Shown: piece after piece, positions 47,300 to 60,849 of the stretch | Numbering within the stretch: the first letter of the stretch is position 1 | How the letters are laid out: each line of letters starts with the position of its first letter | NCBI GenBank assembly: GCA_019022495.1 | Contig: JAFEKR010000006.1 | Coordinates: 1,302,001 to 1,366,000 of the forward strand | Source: Epichloe hybrida | Lineage: Eukaryota; Ascomycota; Sordariomycetes; Hypocreales; Clavicipitaceae | DNA: 64,000 bases | Reading direction: 5' to 3' | Program-made: the position numbers and the translations under genes | The notes under the pieces: model-generated | What the model was told of the DNA's origin: nothing | Seen by the model: only the letters and a program-made list of their open reading frames with translations | Database searches by the model: none

Positions 47300-50200
47300 A
47301 AAGCTAGTAATAGGAGTGTAAATAAGATACTAATAGTAATTAATATAGGCTTAGGGGGGCTAGCTTAGAGTAGCTACTACTTAAATATAAGAATAGGATA
47401 GTTTAATATCTAAAGGAGTAAAGATAACCTAATAGTAAACTAAAACTAATTTATATACCTTAAAGATATAAAATATTATAATAAGATTACTAGCCTTATC
47501 CTAAGTAATAAAGTTACTTAAGTGTAGTATATTATACTTACTATAGCTAACTAGGTAGTAAACTATACCTAAGCTAAAATAAGAACTATAAACACTAATA
47601 ATAGTAATATTTATATTACTAAAGAAGTATTAAAAATAGCCCTTAAGAAAGCTATTAGGGAGGAAGCTAAAGATAATAACTCCTTAACCTAGGCTAGTAT
47701 TATAGCTAGGCTTACCCTAAAATAACTAAATATTAACCCTCTCTCTCTTTAAGTCCCTAGAAGATAATATAAAGAAGTACTTATAAAAGGAAATACTATA
47801 TAAGAATTACTCTAGTCTAGGGGCGTGAAAGATATAGTTATAGCTATAAATAAAGCTATTAGGTAAGCCTTAGTAATAGTAGCTAGAAGACTCCCTAGTA
47901 AGGATATAATTATTACCTTTAAAGGAAATATAGTATAGTATAAAGAAAACTAAAAATAAATTACTAAAGTGTTTAGCCTAGAAGTAGCTATTTACTACTA
48001 TATACTTAGTATTATTATTAAGGGTTTCCTAATAAAGTATATATTTATTAAGAACCTAGTAATAGAAATTAGAAAAGTAAATAAAGTAAATATAATTAAA
48101 GTAACTATAAGATACCCCTAGGGTAAGAATACCTAGTAAACTACCCTAATTCTTAGACTAGCTAAAGTTAAAGATACTAATAAGATATACTAAGATAAAA
48201 TAGTCTTTAAAGTAAAGCTATTCTAAACTAAACTATATAATAAGACTTTATAACCTAGATAGTGCTATAATTACTTCTAAATAGGATATATTACTAAGTT
48301 TTATAAGGTAATACTAAGGTATAGTAAGTATAAAGCTAGCTAGTATAAAGATAGTAAGGTATTATACTTAATAATAAATAAATAACTTAAGGAAAACTAT
48401 ATCCTATACTCTAAACTATACCTAGCTTAGTCTAAAGACTACTTAGTACTAAAAGAGAAGTAAAATATAGTAAAGGCTAGTTACCTAGAATAACTATCTT
48501 ACTTTACCTCTAGCTCCCCTAGTAAGAACCTAGCTCTAGCCTAAGAGAGAGCTAGTATAGCTATAAAACCTATAGTAATAATAGGAAGAAAAAGAGGTTA
48601 ACTTATAAATATAAAGTAAAGTGCTAAATAGCTAAAAGCTAGGAGTATTAGGTATTATATAAAATAACTTAAGGCTAGAATAAAACTAGCATAGGATAGC
48701 TAAGACTTACTATTACCTCCTAATTAATATAGTAATATTATAAGTTCTCTTCTAGAATATAAATAAGAAGGATAGCCTAATATATATTACACTCTATTAC
48801 TAAACTAATATAGATATAATAGTAATCTAAGAGTAAGAACATATAAAATATCTATAGCCCCTTATACTAGGCCTTACCTAGTTCTAACTTACACACTATA
48901 ATAGGTATAATGCTATATATATTAATAAGAAATATAATATAAGGTTATAGTTAGCCTAGGGAGGGCCTAACTAGTTACTAGTGAAAATTCATAGGATTAA
49001 TATTTATTCCCTTTATTTAGAAGGTTATAGTAATAACTAGAACACCCCTATATAATATATTAACATAGAGATACTATATAACTAGAGCGTATTTATAGGA
49101 GATTTTAACTAAAAGCATCCCCTCTAGGATAAGCTAGATAGAACTACTAATAAAGTAAATAAGCTACTAGAACTTATAAGCTAGTAAAGGCTTAGACTAG
49201 TAATACCCTAAGGGAAACTAACTAAATAATATAAGGATAATAGGGATAGTACTATAGACCTAGCGTAAGTAACCCTAGATATCTAAGTTTACTATAAAGG
49301 AGTAAAAAACCTTACTAGATTTAACTATATCCTATAGCTAATTAGTATCTTCACTAGCCTATAAGATAATATCTTATAGGCCCTTAGATACATGTGAAAT
49401 ATAATAGATAAACCATATATAAAGGCAAAGGTAGTAATATGCTTTTAACCTAAAAACACCCTAAATCTATAAGATAAAGAAGGGATAGATATATATACTA
49501 CCTAGCTTATTATAAACCTTTAATAAATAGTAAATAAGGTAGCCTTATAAAAGCCCTAGGGGCTCCCTAGCCTAAAGGCATAGTAGTTAAGAATAGCTAA
49601 AGAGGTAGTTACTAAAGCTAAATAAGTAAAGAGATAATAGAGATAATAGAGAATAGAAGTAAACTAGTAAGCTTATACTAAGGTAAATAAGGACTAAGAA
49701 TAAGTTATTAGAACTAAGAGAAAAAACATATAAAAAGACACCTTATAAAAGGCTAATATATAGAGAAAGGATAAGGGAGTGTAAAGACTAGAGAGATAGG
49801 CCTAGCTTTAAAGCTAGGCCCCCCTAGAATTACCTAGGCTACTAAAGCTAGAAAGGACTAAAAATAACCTAAACCTAGCTACTATATATAAGGATAAAGT
49901 AAGTATACTAGCATTAAGGTTTTTCCCTAAGCTTATAGTAAACCTCTCCTAAATCCTAGACCTTACCTTCCTAAAGCTAGATAACACACTATTCCTAGAT
50001 AATAACTAGTTTAGACTGGAAGAGATATTAGATATTATATTAGATATAGCTAGCTAGAAAGCACTAGGTAATAATAAGCTTCTAGTAAGCCTTATTAAGG
50101 CCTATAATAAGCTAGTAAAAGAAGCTATAGTTTAGCTCCTAAATACTATCCTTAAAGTAAGGTATTTCCTAGCCTAATTCTAGACTACTAGAGTAATAGT

Positions 50201-52000
50201 AATTAGGAAACTAGGTAAGATAATAAAAGAGATAAGAAGGGCTAATACTTAGAGGCCTATTTTCTTACTAAATATTATAGGAAAAATTATAGAAGTAGTA
50301 ATTATAAAGTAACTTATAGCCTTTACTAAGGTAAAAGGACTTCTCCTAAAGCTATAGATAAGGAATAGGATAAATAGGTTAATAAAGACTATAATTAAAG
50401 TCTTAGTAAAGTGCGTAAAAGAGGCCTAGAGTAAGGGCAAAATTACCTTACTTACTTAGATAAATATCTTATTTACTTTTAATAGAGTTAGTTACCTATA
50501 CTTAATTTACTTACTAATCCTAATAGAAATCCCTTACTAGCTAATAGCTATAATATAAAGCTTCCTAGTAAATAGAATAAGCTAGCTTAGCTTTAATAAA
50601 GAACTCTCTAAACCCTTTAAAATTAAGGCTAGTACCCTATAAGGATTTTCTCTTTTACTAATTCTCTTTTTCCTTTACTTTATAAAACTTTATATATACC
50701 TTTAAGCTATCTTAGGCATAGTAATAATTAGATTTACTAATAATATAAATATTATAGTATTTAGTAAAAATATAGTATAAACCTAGAGAAAACTTAAGGC
50801 TACTTAGAAGATCTATAAGAAATAGGTAAAAGAGGTAAGAGTAAAGTTTAACCTAGTAAAAACTAAACTTATACACTTTAGTAAGGCCTATAGGCCCCTA
50901 TAAGCTAGGGTCTAGCTTAGTATAAAGAAAATAATACTAATAAAGGCATGCTAATTCCTTAGGGTATAGGTAAATAGGAAACTTAACTAAAGTGCTTATA
51001 AGAATATCCTTAAGGGAAAACTAGCCTAGTAGTAGCTTATACTCTTTATATTAGTAGCGTTAGTATAGGGCGTTAGCTTTAGAGATACTTAGCTTATATA
51101 TATATAGGTAATCTAGCTTATTCTTACTTATAAGGCAAGCGCTTACTATACCCTAACTAAGAAAGGAGGAAAATTATAAGAAATAGTTAGAAGTTTTATA
51201 GTAAACTAATTAACTTATCTCTAGACTATAGCTAGAGTGTTTAAGGCTATACTAATTACTTAGCTAGAAGTTAAAACCTATATCCCCCCCCTAGACCTTT
51301 ACTTAAATAAGATAAAGTAAAAGTTTAAGAAAAGGATTATACTTAGTAAAATAATAAATAAGATATAGGCTATAGCTAACTTAGTATAAATAGTACTATA
51401 ATATAAAAGAAAACCCTTACTTACTAATAATAAACTAGATATATAACTATATAAGAAGTAAAAGAAAAGATAGGAAAACTAGTATTCTAATAGGCAATAG
51501 AGATAATATAAGCATAGGAGAGAGCTAATAAAGGACTGCTTACTTACCTATAACCTAAAGGAAATCTAGAAATTTCACACTAGGCTTAATAAGTATATCT
51601 CCTTTATAATAGTATAATTATATATAGGAAAGATTAGCCTTAATAAGTTTCTCTTCTAAAGGTATATTCCTAGGGTAGCTTTACCCCTATATAGCTATAG
51701 TTATATAGTTAAAGACTAGTACTATATAATTATTAACTATACTAACTATAACTATAAATACCCCTAAATAAAATAGCTTAAAGATATATAGGAGGTAAGG
51801 CTAGCCCTAGATAATCCCTTAAAGGCAAGATATATTATAAAGTAATTCCTTAGTATAAGAAAACTCTAATACTATATATTAGTATAAGACCTAGCCTTTA
51901 GTTAATATAAACTAAGGAAGGATCTAGGCTACCCTAGAGGTAAGTAAACTAACTAATAAATAAATACTATAGATAACTAAAGAGAGGCACTAGGTAAAAT
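47300..52000 (+). mobile_element. Degraded Tad-like non-LTR retrotransposon (LINE)
   Basis: Read through stops, 47.6-48.6 kb shows a Tad1-type ORF1 with a CCHC-like knuckle relic (QCYNYFQIGYITKF near 48,262). ORF2 follows: an endonuclease motif GDFN then HPL near 49,098, and STIDLA near 49,250. Reverse transcriptase begins RPIFLLNIIGKIIEVVI near 50,250 and contains QIGNRINRLIKT. A Tad-type C-terminal zinc region lies near 51,600-51,780 (IGKISLNKFLFQRYIP). All frames are riddled with RIP-type stops, so it is dead. Boundaries are approximate: neither a poly(A) tail nor a target-site duplication could be placed; an A-rich stretch near 53,080 may mark the 3' end. Confidence 0.8.
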
Positions 52001-53700
52001 AGTATAGCTATAGAGGTAAGCTAAATATAAGGTAAAATTATATTATAATAGGAAGACTATAGGTTTAGAATAGTTATTAGATTAATTTTAAGTTAAAAAG
52101 CTATAGGTATTATTTTATACTAGCTTACTACTACCCCTTTACTAACCTAGAATTAGCCTTATTTCTCCTTAGAAATAGGGATTATATTCTCTATTACCTT
52201 ACTCTTACCCTTAGCTAATAAGCTAGTAGCTAGAAGCTAGTTTATCTTTACTACTTAGGCATTAAGCTACTAGAGCTAAAAGATAACCTTATTATATTAT
52301 TTCTCTATAAACCTAGACCTAGCTAAGTCTAGGCTTACTATAATAATGCCTTATTTCTTCTTAGTATAGTTTTTAGTATAGAGTTTCTTAACCTAAGCTA
52401 TATAGTCCTCTAAGGCCTAGATAATTAAAGTTAGCTATAGAATAAAGCTATTACTAAGCTAGAGTAAAACTACTTATATTACTCCTAGTAACTATACTAG
52501 CCTAGGTCTTAACTAACTACTAATATTCCCCTTATAAACTAGTAATATTTAGCTATAAGCAAATTAGCACTAGAGTAAGCTTAGAATAAGTGTAGGAGTT
52601 AATATTACCTTAATATATACATAATTATAAACCTAATAATTAAAATAGGCATTAGATATTACCCCTTTATATATAGATTAGCCTTACCCTTAGACTAGAA
52701 ATAAACTAACTTACTAATAATATTATAGCACTAATAGCCCTTATTTTTAATAGATTATATCTTATAGGACACACACTAAATCTCTTATAGCTTACCTAGC
52801 TACCCTAGATTAGACCTAGAAATAAGGTAAAATAAAGGTAAAGAGAACTTACTTCTAGGCCTTTTACCTTTACCTAATCTAATTACTTCTAGGTTAAGGA
52901 CTTCCTTAAATACTTATTTAAGGTTATAAGTTCCTAGGTAAATTAAAGCTAGAATAGCACTAAAAATAAGGTACTTATAAAGCTTAGTAATATTATAGCG
53001 TGTTTTTCTATATAAAATATTAGTATTTAAACTAGCACTAGACTAAAGAAGCCTTAAATAGCTCCTAAAAGGGATAGGAAAAAAAAAACCTATAGGAAAT
53101 TTATTATAAGAAAAGGAAAAAGGTTAAAACCTTAAGGGAAAAGAAGCCCTTTTTTATACTTAAGAGAGAGAGAGAGAAGGACTAACTATAATATTAGCTA
53201 GAAAATAAAGTATAAGATAAGTAAATATATAAATAGCGCGTAACTAATCTAGAAGTAAAACCACCTAGTTACTAGGCCTAAATTACTTACCTCTTACTAT
53301 AATTAAATAAAACTATATACTTAGACTTTATAAGATATTTAGACTAGTACTAGGTTAAATTTAGCTAAAAAGTAAGGCACTAGAAGAGTTAAAAGTAAAG
53401 TAAATAAAAAGTAAATTATTATAATAAATCTAAATTTACTATACCTTAGGGTAAAGTAAGAGATATAAAGCTAGGTTAAAGTAAGACTAAACTAGTACTA
53501 AAGGGAGCTAGTTAGGACTATTACTATATTTTTTCCTTTCTTTTTTATTTTCTTTAGAATAAGGCTAGTGTAAGCTAGCACTAAATACCTATAATTAATC
53601 ACACCTAATATAGTGTAAACCTAGAAGAGGGTTAGCACTAGCCTATTAATAAATATAAGGGGGTTTTTCTTCCTAGTAAAGGGTTTTCCCTCTTAACTAA
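52000..53700. other. unassigned RIP-mutated DNA between LINE and gypsy coding parts
   Basis: No retroelement motif could be read here. It contains an A-rich run at about 53,080 and a GA microsatellite at about 53,163-53,177. It may be the LINE 3' end plus the 3' end of the gypsy element, or a further fragment. Confidence 0.4.
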
Positions 53701-56700
53701 GCGAATAGAGTACTAGGAACAGCTACATAGTTAGCTAGCTAGTGTAAAGAATATATATATATACTTTTCCTTTCTTTTATAATATCCCTTAACCTTATAA
53801 GTTACCCTTACTAGCTAAGTAGTAGCTCTCTTACTACTATTACTTAGTAATTACTAACCTCTTTTAGTCCCTAATTATTATTATTATTTATCCTTATTTA
53901 TCTTAGTTTCTTACCCTTATCTAGCTTATAAGTTTATACTCTTATTAATATAACTTCCTTATCTAGTCTATTATAGTTAACTTATAGCTAGTTTACTATA
54001 TTTAAGTCTTATACCTAAACTTTACCTTTATTAATACCTTAAGAAAATCTATTAACTAAGAAATCTCCTATAAAGTTTTCTTAAAAGTAAACTTCTTCTA
54101 AAATCTTATTATAAGTTTATTATATCCTTATAGTATCTTTATTACTAACTTACTACTAGTAAAATAACTTTAAAAAAGATTTTATATATACACTATTATT
54201 AGTAAGTAATAATATAAAAGATCCTCCTAAAAAAATAGTACTTATAAGATTCTAGGATACCTTATTAATAAAAAAACCTTCCTAGCTAAATATAATAAAT
54301 CTTTAAGTATAACTTCTTTACTTACTTATTACTTCTTTATAGCTAATATTTAATAGGCTATTTAATAAAATATACTTATTACTTTTAAAATAATAAAAAC
54401 TATATTATAGTATATCTCTCTTAACTAGAATTTACCTAGTTATTACTAATATATTACTAGACTTTAGCTTAAATTATATAGCTTTATAATAGGCTATTTA
54501 AACTTATTAAAGCTACTTTTAAAGGTAGTTATTACTATTAAAATAAAGTAAGTATAATCCTATTTCCTAGACACTAGATTACTACTAACTTACTACTAGC
54601 CTATTATAAAAGTAAAGAAAAAGCTATAAAATACTATCCTAGTTTATAAAAATTCTAATAAGCATAGTTATATTTACTATACTTAAATATTTACTAATAT
54701 TACTTATAAGGTAAAATATAATAAATATACTATAATAGTATTACTAAGTAATACTATAAATCTAAAGACTTAGATTAATATTATAAACTATCTTTACTTT
54801 ATAGCCTAGAATATTCTAAAGGTAAGCTTTCTTAATATATATAGCTAATACTTAACTAACTTACTAGTAGTTTATACTAAATACTATTAATTTACCTAAA
54901 TATATTAGTCTTATTAAGCTCCTTAGTATACTTTAGGTTTATATATATAAAGAGAGGGATTCTAATAATAAAAATACTCCTAAGGCCTTTTTCTTTATAG
55001 CTCCTATAGTTACTAATAATAATAAGGGATTAGTAATCTTAAGGGCTAACTCTATTATAAAGGGATAGGTACTTAGTAGCTATATAATAGATTATTTAAG
55101 TTATCTAAGTAAATTAACTTTATTTTCTAATATCTTTAGTGTATTAAGTTATAAAATATAACTACCTTATATTAACTTTATTACTTAGCTATTACTTATA
55201 GTTATTAATAATTTCTCTAGTAATAAAATCCCTTTTTAATACCTAAGAATTCTCTAAAGTATTATAGCTCTTTTATTTAACTAGATATTTATAATGCTTT
55301 CTATTATAGTAATATAAAATAATTCTCTTAACTTTAAACTCTTATTTATTATCTTTAATAGTATCTTATAGTAAGGATATATCTTCTATATCTATTAGGT
55401 CCCCTTTAAAAGGTTTAAGACTAGTAATATTAAATATATTATATAATTAAGTCCTAGGTAGTAATTTTAATTAATATACTAATCTATAACTTCTAATTAC
55501 CTTTTTAATCTTATAAGGGCTTAAATACTTTATAGCTAGCTTCTTACTAGGGTGTCTTAGGTTAATATTTTTATTAATAATAAAATATAGTTACTAACTT
55601 TAAACCTTATTAGAGTTCTCTTCTAGTTATAATATTTTTTATACTAAGTTTATAAGTTACTTAAAAGCTACTTAATTATAGTATACTTCTCTCTTAGTGC
55701 TAAAATCTTACTTTTAGCTTAAATATTTACTAAAGGGATATTTACTATTACTTACTATAGACCTCTAGGATTATAACCTTATAATACCTTTACTAGTGTA
55801 TAGCTATATATTAAGTGATTACTTATATTATACGCGAATTACGCTATTAATAGGTTATTTACCTAATTAGTCTGTTTAGTATAAGTAAAAGCCCTTAAAT
55901 AATGTTCTAAGACTTAGTTTAAATATTTTATTTAACTATTTATCTAGGGGTAAAAAGCGGTGCTAAGTAGCTGCTTTATTATAAGAAAATAATAAAAAGT
56001 TATCTAGAAACTACTAGTAAATATAAAACCTTAGTCTATTATAATACTTTCTAGGGCTTTATAGTCTCTAAAAATATATTCTAAGAATATAGTTACTAGC
56101 CTATTACTAGTTAGTTACGTTAAAATAAGGATATAAATACTGTATTTTATAAAATAGTTAATAATAACTAAAATTATATTATAGGTTTAATTTAAATCTT
56201 TTACTAGTAAAAGTCTAGTAATAAAATCTATTAATAATTCTTAAAAAGGGCAATTAAGCACTAGTAATATAGCTAGCTTACTATATAGTTTATAATGCCT
56301 TAGTTTTAAAGTCTAATAATTTATATAAGTGCTAATGTGTACCTTTATATCTTTCTTTATTATTAGCTAATAATATTAGTTTATAATCTAATAAAGAGTT
56401 TTACTTACTCCTTAGTGCCTAGTAGTAGGATTATTATAAGTTAGTAATAAAATTTCTTTCCTTATACCTAGAGAAATAAAAATATAATTCTTAAATATTA
56501 ATAGCTTAAAGGGTCTAATTAACTATATCTAGGATATAGCTAAATTACTACTTTTAAGTAACTTTAATTAAGCTATAGTAAAGTTATTACCTTACTATGC
56601 TTTATATAATAAGACTTAAATTAGGGGTTTTAATTCTAAGCTCTTTTCTAGAAAGTTAGAGTTAAACTTAAAAGAGGTTCTTTAAATAGATTAAATCCTA

Positions 56701-59700
56701 GCTATAATATCTTTATAAGTAATTAGTTTAATAAATGCTTTTAGTCTTATAAGGATATAGATAAGTAACGTTTTTAAGGGGCGCCCTTGCTGCTTACTAG
56801 TAATAACCATACTAGTTTATCCCTATTAGTAATAGCTAGTCTAATAGGAAAATTAAAATAATTAAGCAATAAACAATACATACGCTAAGTACTAATAGTA
56901 TTACTATAGCTAGCTTATTACTTATTAATAGAAGTATAAAAAGTATTAAATAACCTTACTAATATAACTTTTCTAAGATTATCTAGATTATTAGGTTCTT
57001 TAGGAATATAGTTAAGTTATGATTTTTTAAAACCCTAGATATTAGTAGTATTATTATAGCGTTATTATAACTAACTATTAGTTATATTAAGTGACATTTT
57101 TATAGAGCCTATAGCATTAATAATATTACTATAGTGTTCCTATCTCTTAGTATCTATAAATTTAGATAAAAAGGCAGGAAGTTATATAGTTATTACTTTC
57201 TCTTTTCTTACCTTACTTATAAAATCTAGTCTTCTTAAAAGTAAGTTAGTAGGATTTAATTTCCTTATATAATATATAATCTTAAAATTAAAAGGATAAA
57301 GCTTATTAAGTATAGTTACTTACTTACTAGTAAGCTTAGGCTTTATAGTAAGGTACTTATAGTTTAAATAATCTATAATAACTTTAATTATATAAGCTAA
57401 ATAAGTAAGATAGTGTCTCTATATATAAAAAGCCTCTTAGATAGCTAATAATTTGCTATTAGGTATTAAATATTATAATTTAGTATTAGTTATCTTTCTT
57501 AATATAAATATAACTAGGTGCTAGTGACCTAGCACTAATATTATAAGTATAGCCCTAATCGCATGTCTAGATACATTTGTCTTTACTCTAAGATACGTAA
57601 GTGAGTTAAAATACACTAAAATTAGCGCTTCTTAAAATCTTTATTAAAGCTCTCTAAACATTACTATCTTATAGGGTTCTAGTTTAAATGTTACTAGTTA
57701 ATTCCCTCTAAGGTAATTTATTAATAAAATAATAACTTTACTATACTATTTAATAAAATGGTAGTAAAATCTAGTAAAACTAAGAAATAACTAAATATTA
57801 AAAACACTACGTAGTATTAGCTAGGTTATAATTACTTTAACTCTTACTAGGTCTATTATAATACCTTTCTCTAATATTTTAAAGCCTAAAAATTTAACTT
57901 CCTTAACTAAAAATTAACACTTCTTAAGGTTAATAAAAAGACCTACCTCTTTAAACCTATATAAATCTTATTTAATATACTCTATATAATCTTTAACCTT
58001 ACTACTATATATTAGTATATTATCTAAATAAATAATATAAGTCTTATTAATAAGTCCTTTAAGAGCATTATTAATATACTTTTAAAAAGTCACTAGTGTA
58101 TTAACTAGTCTAAATAGCATTACTAGATATTTAAAGTAACTATATTAATAATAAAACGCTGTTTTCTACTTATTACCTAAGTGAATATATAGCTAGTAAT
58201 ACGTATCTTTTAAATCTAGGACTATAAAAATAACTATGCTTACTAATTAATTAAGAATTTTAGTAATAAGGGGCAAAGGGGCCTTATTCTTAATTATAAT
58301 CTTATTTAGGCCCCTATAATCTATATAAAGCCTTAATTTCCTTTCTTTCTTTAGAACAAATAAAATTAAGGCTTTAGCTAGGCTAACTAATCTTCTAATT
58401 TACCCTTTAAGCTATATACTTATAAGGTACTCTCTAAGAACCTCTAGCTCCCTTTTAGCTAAATTATATATAGGCCCCTAAGGTAGTGTTTTCCCTTCTT
58501 CTAATTTAATTATATAAGTGTAACCTCTTAGTTTAAGAAGCTTACTTACTAACTCTTTAGAAAAAACATCTATAAACTCCCTATATTCTTCTAGGATTAT
58601 TAGTGTAAGGCACTTAGTGCTCTTATCCTAATTTAATATAGCTTCTTTACTACTTATGTTTTCTAAAATTAGTATAACTATAATACCTTTACTTTTTTAC
58701 TATAAATAAGCGTACTTAAGGATTTATATAGCTACTTTACTATTTATTTATATATCTATTACTACTAAGTTCTCTAATTAGCCTTCTCCTTTTCCTTTTT
58801 AATTTTTATTTTCTAGAATACTTAGCTTAATCTTTATTACTCCTAATAATAAAGTAACTACTACTATTTTTTTCTCTTTATATACTTACTACTTACTATA
58901 AGTAAAAGAGAGATATTTTATTATTACTAGATATCTCTAGTATTTATGCTCCTAATATATAATTATAGGTAAATACTCTTTAATCTAGTCTATACCTAGA
59001 ATTATCCCTTTACTTATATTAGTAATAAAGTAGCTAACTTAGTAAACCTTTATAAATCCTATACTATCTTTTATCTTAACTAATTTTTTTAGAATTCCTT
59101 AATATAAAATTACTTTTTTACTTACACTCTCTAATATCCTATTTAATTAAATTATATTCTCCTAATCCTTTTTTAATAATAATTTTAGATAAATTATTAA
59201 AGACTATATACCTATATTAAATAGCGCTTATATAGCTAACTACTAGTTATCTTATTATAAAGATACTTATATTCTTATTCTATTATCTATAGGGTATTCT
59301 ATAGTAAGATTATATTCCTAGGTCTATACTAATTAAACTAGTATTATATTAGGAGATATAGCTTTATTATTACTTTCCTTATACTTCTTAGTTATATATT
59401 TAGTACTTTTATAGGTAAAATAATCTAGTGCTTAATAAGTTAGTATAGTATATCTAGGCTTTCTATATTTATAGTATACTAGGGATAATCTTCTCCCTTA
59501 GTCTTTGCTTTATTACTATGCCTTATTTATAGGTAATATAAAATAAAAGCATTACCTTTTTCTTTTAAAGTCCTAACCTTTTTTATTATTTTAGCCTAAA
59601 CCTATTATAATCTCTGCTTTTTTACCCTAGCCTTATAGTTAGCTCTAGGTTATTAAGATCTCTTAACTAATTATTTACTTTCTTATAGTGTTATTTAAGC

Positions 59701-60568
59701 TATTTAGAAAAATTATAATTCTTAGATATATAGGGATTTCTTTAGGTAACTTAGCTTTTACCTTATCTTAGGCTTATATAAAGAATTAAAATAATTAGCT
59801 ATTCTTTTACCTAAGATTTAGTAGTAACCTTATTACTTCTAAGTATCTTATACCTATATCTATTATTCTAGTTTTTAACTATTCTAGGAAATTTACCTAG
59901 GTAATTAACGAATAATTTACGTGCTTATTTATAGCTATATAACGCATTTACTATTGCTTTGCATTACTAGCTAGGTAGTTACTTATATACGCTACCTTAG
60001 TTATATTATCCTTAAAGGTATAGTAGTTTAATTTAAATAGTATATCTAAGTTTACTAAGAAATTCTAGAGGCTTTTATATATTTCCCCTTTATATATAGG
60101 TATTTTTATCTATATTTTAATAAGACTACCTTACTATATAATTACTACTATATTACTATAGACTATAGGTAAAATTATAGCTAATATTTAAGGGGTAATT
60201 ATAGGTCTAGTTTAAGGTTTAGCTAATCCTAGATTTACCTTAAGCTCTCTAATTTATGCCTTTATCTATAAGACCTCTTATTTTCTCTAAAGGCAATATA
60301 GCTTAGATTATATAACCTTATAGTATTACTATAATGCCCTTTTTTCTTTAGTTATATTATCTATACCTTTACCTAAATTAGGATTAAGTGGCGTTTATTA
60401 TACCCTATTATCTATAGTTTTAAATTATAGAGGTTCTTTATCTTCTTAATTATCTATAGCTTTATTATTATAAGGTACTAGTATGTTTCTTATAAATCTT
60501 TAGAGTGTTAGCTATATAATAATCTAGCTAATAGTTTATATCCTTAAAAAGGTTAAGAGAGATTAATT
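53700..60568 (-). mobile_element. Degraded Ty3/gypsy retrotransposon, internal region
   Basis: On the minus strand a Gag-like region spans about 60,300-59,500 (AYTFKDNITKVAYISNYLA, then a decayed CCHC knuckle). Reverse transcriptase spans about 58,370-57,790: KLRLYIDYRGLNKI, KAPLPLITKILNQL, and IYLDNILIYSS in the catalytic loop near 58,025. Integrase spans about 56,400-55,820 and keeps the decayed core around TAFYPQID and LNQVLEHYLRAFTYT. The order Gag-RT-IN is the gypsy order (integrase after RT). Many stops show it is inactive. The right LTR (60569-60838) is its 5' LTR; its 3' LTR lies at 46393-46662, beyond the LINE. Confidence 0.85.
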
Positions 60569-60838
60569 TATTATAGCTTATACTAAAAGGTTAAGAATAA
60601 AGTAATAGCTAAGACTATTATAGTTACTACTAGATAAATACTAGCTAGGGGTAAGTATGTAAAGGTTTTAATCTCTAACCTAGCACTAATAATATGCGCT
60701 ATCTTTAATAAATACCTTGCTTTATAAGCATGTAGCTATCTTATAGCTAGCTAGCCTCTTTATTATCCGCATGGCCTAAAGGTTCTCCGAAGACCCGCTT
60801 TGATAAACATCCTATCTTTGACCTCTGCGCTCCTAACA
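60569..60838 (-). repeat. right LTR (5' LTR of the minus-strand gypsy element)
   Basis: The 270-bp partner of 46393-46662. Here the left part is heavily RIP-mutated (TATTATAGCTTATACT against TGTCACGGCTTGCACC in the other copy) while the last about 140 bp keep CA and TG (CCGCATGGCC, CCTCTGCGCTCCTAACA). The five bases after it, CGTAT, match four of the five before the left LTR, CCTAT, a weak sign of a target-site duplication. Confidence 0.85.
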
Positions 60839-60849
60839 CGTATGCTTTA

